DNA from: JBFHDX01 sp041584475
GTDB lineage: Bacteria > Pseudomonadota > Alphaproteobacteria > UBA8366 > JADFVY01
Direction: 5' to 3'
Assembly: GCA_041584475.1 (NCBI GenBank)
Contig: JBFHDX010000044.1
Location: 1 to 28,302 of the forward strand
DNA: 28,302 nucleotides
Position numbers and translations under genes: made by a program. The notes below the pieces were generated by a model. That model was not told the DNA's origin, did not search any database, and saw only the letters and a list, made by a program, of their open reading frames with translations. How positions within the stretch are numbered: position 1 is the stretch's first letter; the number at the start of each line of letters is the position of its first letter. Positions 26,490-28,302 of the stretch are shown piece by piece.

Positions 26490-26721
26490 GCCTATGGATC
26501 TCCGCATCCTGTGCCGGGTCGCCGCCGCTGCGGCAGCGCCCGAACCTATATAGCGACCGGGGCCGGCGCGCGCCAGCGGCGCTGGACGGGTTGGCGCGCA
26601 TCGGGCCCGACCACGCATCCGTGCAGGGCGGCGACGAATTTGAGGCTTTGCGGGGGTGGGTTTTTGTCTAAGATGACCGCGGGAACGTGCAAATTGTGAA
26701 TCAACGGGAGGATCCGGTTTC
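26490..26721. other. Divergent intergenic region between pmbA and the DsrE-family gene
   Basis: No gene is supported in these 232 bases. On the right-hand side TTTGAGGC, a G/T-rich stretch and TCTAAGAT (about 26639-26672) could be a weak promoter for the exported DsrE-family protein, whose ribosome-binding site is GGGAGGA. CTATATAG (about 26546-26553) could serve pmbA on the other strand. Confidence 0.3.
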
Positions 26722-27174
26722 ATGAGGAGCAGTCTCGTCGCACTGGCGCTCGGCGTCGCCGCGCTCGTCGCACCGGCCGCGCCGCACGGCGCGCTCGCCG
26801 AGGGCAAGACGCACTACCTGGCGATCCACGTCGACGACAACGATCCGGCGAAGATGAACATGGCGCTGAACAACGCCGAGAACGTCCGCGACTACTACGA
26901 GAAGATCGGCGACAAGGTGATGATCGAGATCGTCGCCTACGGGCCCGGCCTGCACATGCTGCGCGAAGACACCTCGCCGGTGAAGACGCGCATCGCGGCC
27001 ATGAGCCTCGCCGACGAGAACCTGTCCTTCGCGGCCTGCGGCAACACCCAGCGCAAGATGTCGGAGCAGGCGGGCAAGGACATCCCGCTGATCGCCGAGG
27101 CCAGGGTCGTGCCGGCCGGCGTCGTGCGACTGATGGAGCTGCAGGAGCAGGGCTGGACCTACATCCGACCGTGA
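26722..27174 (+). CDS. Exported DsrE/DsrF-like family protein
   Basis: A 150-residue protein with a cleavable signal peptide (about 1-26, ending GALA) followed by a DsrE-like alpha/beta domain: HYLAIHVDDNDPAKMNMALNN, VMIEIVAYGPGLHML and LSFAACGNTQRKM. The single mature cysteine C106 lies in AACGNT, at the position where DsrE-family sulfur carriers often have their active cysteine. Periplasmic DsrE-family proteins are widespread in proteobacteria and their role is mostly unknown; sulfur relay is possible but unproven here. A strong GGGAGGA ribosome-binding site precedes the ATG. Two hairpins follow the stop, then the convergent ubiD gene. Confidence 0.8.
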   Translation: MRSSLVALALGVAALVAPAAPHGALAEGKTHYLAIHVDDNDPAKMNMALNNAENVRDYYEKIGDKVMIEIVAYGPGLHMLREDTSPVKTRIAAMSLADENLSFAACGNTQRKMSEQAGKDIPLIAEARVVPAGVVRLMELQEQGWTYIRP

Positions 27175-27186
27175 CGGCATCGGGAG

Positions 27187-27245
27187 TTCGGGCGAGAGGG
27201 TTAGAGCCCGAATGACCGGCGGCGGGGTCCCCGGGGCCCCGCCGC
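27187..27245. terminator. Tandem hairpins between convergent dsrE-like and ubiD genes
   Basis: TTCGGGC (27187-27193) pairs with GCCCGAA (27206-27212), a 7-base stem. A second, stronger stem is GCGGCGGGG (27219-27227) with CCCCGCCGC (27237-27245), 9 base pairs around a 9-base loop. They fill the 90-base gap between two genes that end toward each other, so a bidirectional terminator is likely. No clear T tract follows on either strand. Confidence 0.55.
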
Positions 27246-27264
27246 ACTTCGTCTGCGCCGGCCG

Positions 27265-28302
27265 CTATTTCCAGATCGGGCGGCCGCTGCCGGGCAGGCC
27301 GAGCTCCGGCCACATGGCGCTGACCCGTTCGACGACGGCGTCGTCCATGCGCAGCTTGCGGCCCCACTCGCGGGTCGTCTCCGGCGGCCACTTGTCGGTG
27401 GCGTCGAGCCCGATCTTCGAGCCCAGCCCGGAGGCGGGCGAGGCGAAGTCGAGATAGTCGATCGGCGTGTTCTCGACCAGCGTGATGTCGCGCGCCGGGT
27501 CCATGCGCGTCGAGACCGCCCACATCACGTCGGCCCACGAGCGCGCGTCGATGTCGTCGTCCACGACGATCACCCATTTGGTGTACATGAACTGCCGCAG
27601 ATACGACCATACCGCCATCATCGCCCGCTTGGCGTGGCCGGGATAGGCCTTGCGGATCGCCACCACGGCGATGCGGTACGAGCAGCCTTCCGGCGGCAGC
27701 CAGAAATCGACGATCTCGGGGAACTGCTGCTGCAGCAGCGGCACGAACACCTCGTTCAGCGCCTCGCCGAGCACGCTCGGCTCGTCCGGCGGGCGGCCGG
27801 TGAAGGTCGACAGGTAGATCGGATCGCGCCGCATCGTGATCGCCGAGATCCGGAACACGGGGAAGCGCTCGACCGAGTTGTAGTAGCCGGTGTGGTCGCC
27901 GTACGGCCCCTCGTCGCCGTACTCGTCGAGCGCGACATGGCCCTCGAGCACGATCTCGGCCTCTGCCGGCACCTTCAGCGGCACCGTCTTGCAGTCGACG
28001 AGCGCCACCTTGCGGCCGCGCAGCAGCCCGGCGAACTGGTATTCGGACAGCGTGTCCGGCACCGGCGTGACGGCGGCAAGGATGGTGCCGGGGTCGGCGC
28101 CGATCACCGCGGCGGCGGGCAGCGGCCCGCGCTTCTCGGACTTCCAGCGTGCGTGGTGCTGGGCGCCGCCGCGGTGCTTCAGCCAGCGCATCAGCGTCGT
28201 GTCACGGCCGGTCACCTGCATGCGGTAGATGCCGAGGTTGAAATCGTCCTCGCGCCGCGTACCCGGCCCCCTGGTGACGACCAGCGGCCAGGTGATCAGC
28301 GG
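27265..28302 (-). CDS. ubiD: UbiD, 4-hydroxy-3-polyprenylbenzoate decarboxylase, 5' end cut by window
   Basis: The last 345 residues of UbiD are visible, and the frame stays open to the right edge. They match E. coli UbiD closely over long stretches: TWPLVVTRGPG, DFNLGIYRMQVTGRDTTLMRW, GADPGTILAAVTPVPDTLSEY, GDEGPYGDHTGYYNSVERFP, TGRPPDEPSVLGEALNEVFVP, FPEIVDFWLPPEGCSYRIAV, MMAVWSYLRQFMYTKWVIVV, TRMDPARDITLVENTPIDYL and LGSKIGLDATDKWPPETTRE. UbiD uses prenylated FMN to remove the ring carboxylate during ubiquinone synthesis; the flavin prenyltransferase UbiX is not in the window. An internal ATG at 28221 is not the start, because homology continues upstream of it. With ubiTUV in the same window, ubiquinone synthesis genes appear twice within 13 kb. 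Confidence 0.95.
   Translation of the reverse strand, partial: PLITWPLVVTRGPGTRREDDFNLGIYRMQVTGRDTTLMRWLKHRGGAQHHARWKSEKRGPLPAAAVIGADPGTILAAVTPVPDTLSEYQFAGLLRGRKVALVDCKTVPLKVPAEAEIVLEGHVALDEYGDEGPYGDHTGYYNSVERFPVFRISAITMRRDPIYLSTFTGRPPDEPSVLGEALNEVFVPLLQQQFPEIVDFWLPPEGCSYRIAVVAIRKAYPGHAKRAMMAVWSYLRQFMYTKWVIVVDDDIDARSWADVMWAVSTRMDPARDITLVENTPIDYLDFASPASGLGSKIGLDATDKWPPETTREWGRKLRMDDAVVERVSAMWPELGLPGSGRPIWK

Overview
The window is GC-rich (roughly two thirds G+C by eye) with short intergenic gaps. The gene content points to an alphaproteobacterium, probably of the Rhodospirillales type. The main clues are a PAS_5-type regulator, a DUF1127 small protein, a 72-residue IF-1 with a GTG start, a 4Fe-4S APS-reductase-type CysH, and a ubiquinone pathway with both the O2-independent proteins UbiT/U/V and the decarboxylase UbiD. 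I see no rRNA, tRNA, insertion sequence, CRISPR array or prophage. The window reads as ordinary chromosome with one accessory-looking catabolic cluster.

Layout. 1-3088 (-) is a secreted subtilisin-like protease with tandem PKD domains, cut by the window edge. 3390-4750 (+) holds a cupin/thiol-dioxygenase-like protein and a PAS_5 protein. 4792-11442 (-) is a six-gene operon: substrate-binding protein, small and large permease subunits of a tripartite tricarboxylate transporter (TctC, TctB, TctA), a CoA-acylating aldehyde dehydrogenase resembling sulfoacetaldehyde dehydrogenase SauS, and both subunits of a succinyl-CoA-synthetase-type ligase. A divergent TauE/SafE exporter (12045-12797 +) and a LysR regulator (12787-13731 -) flank it. 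My best reading is a sulfoacetate (C2-sulfonate) uptake and catabolism locus that uses an ADP-forming ligase: TctCBA imports the acid, the ligase makes the CoA thioester, SauS reduces it to sulfoacetaldehyde, and TauE exports the sulfite released later by Xsc. Xsc is not in this window.

13854-16863 (+) carries a DUF1127 protein and then ubiT-ubiU-ubiV with translationally coupled starts. A consensus FNR/Anr/FixK box with a well-placed -10 element lies upstream of ubiT, so anaerobic induction of O2-independent ubiquinone synthesis can be read from the DNA. 16852-17331 (-) is an unrecognised conserved-looking protein. 17729-18490 (+) is cysH, behind an AT-rich promoter region with inverted and direct repeats. 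18507-22724 (-) is an RND efflux pump and its adaptor. 23077-23727 (+) is an orphan NarL/FixJ response regulator. 23738-24885 (-) is infA, a small membrane protein and a class II aldolase. 25119-26489 (-) is PmbA/TldE. 26722-27174 (+) is a periplasmic DsrE-family protein. 27265-28302 (-) is UbiD, cut by the right edge.

Two themes recur. One is sulfur chemistry (sulfonate cluster, TauE, CysH, DsrE, and possibly the cupin). The other is ubiquinone synthesis under low oxygen (ubiTUV, UbiD). All family calls come from reading translated sequence; no database search was run.
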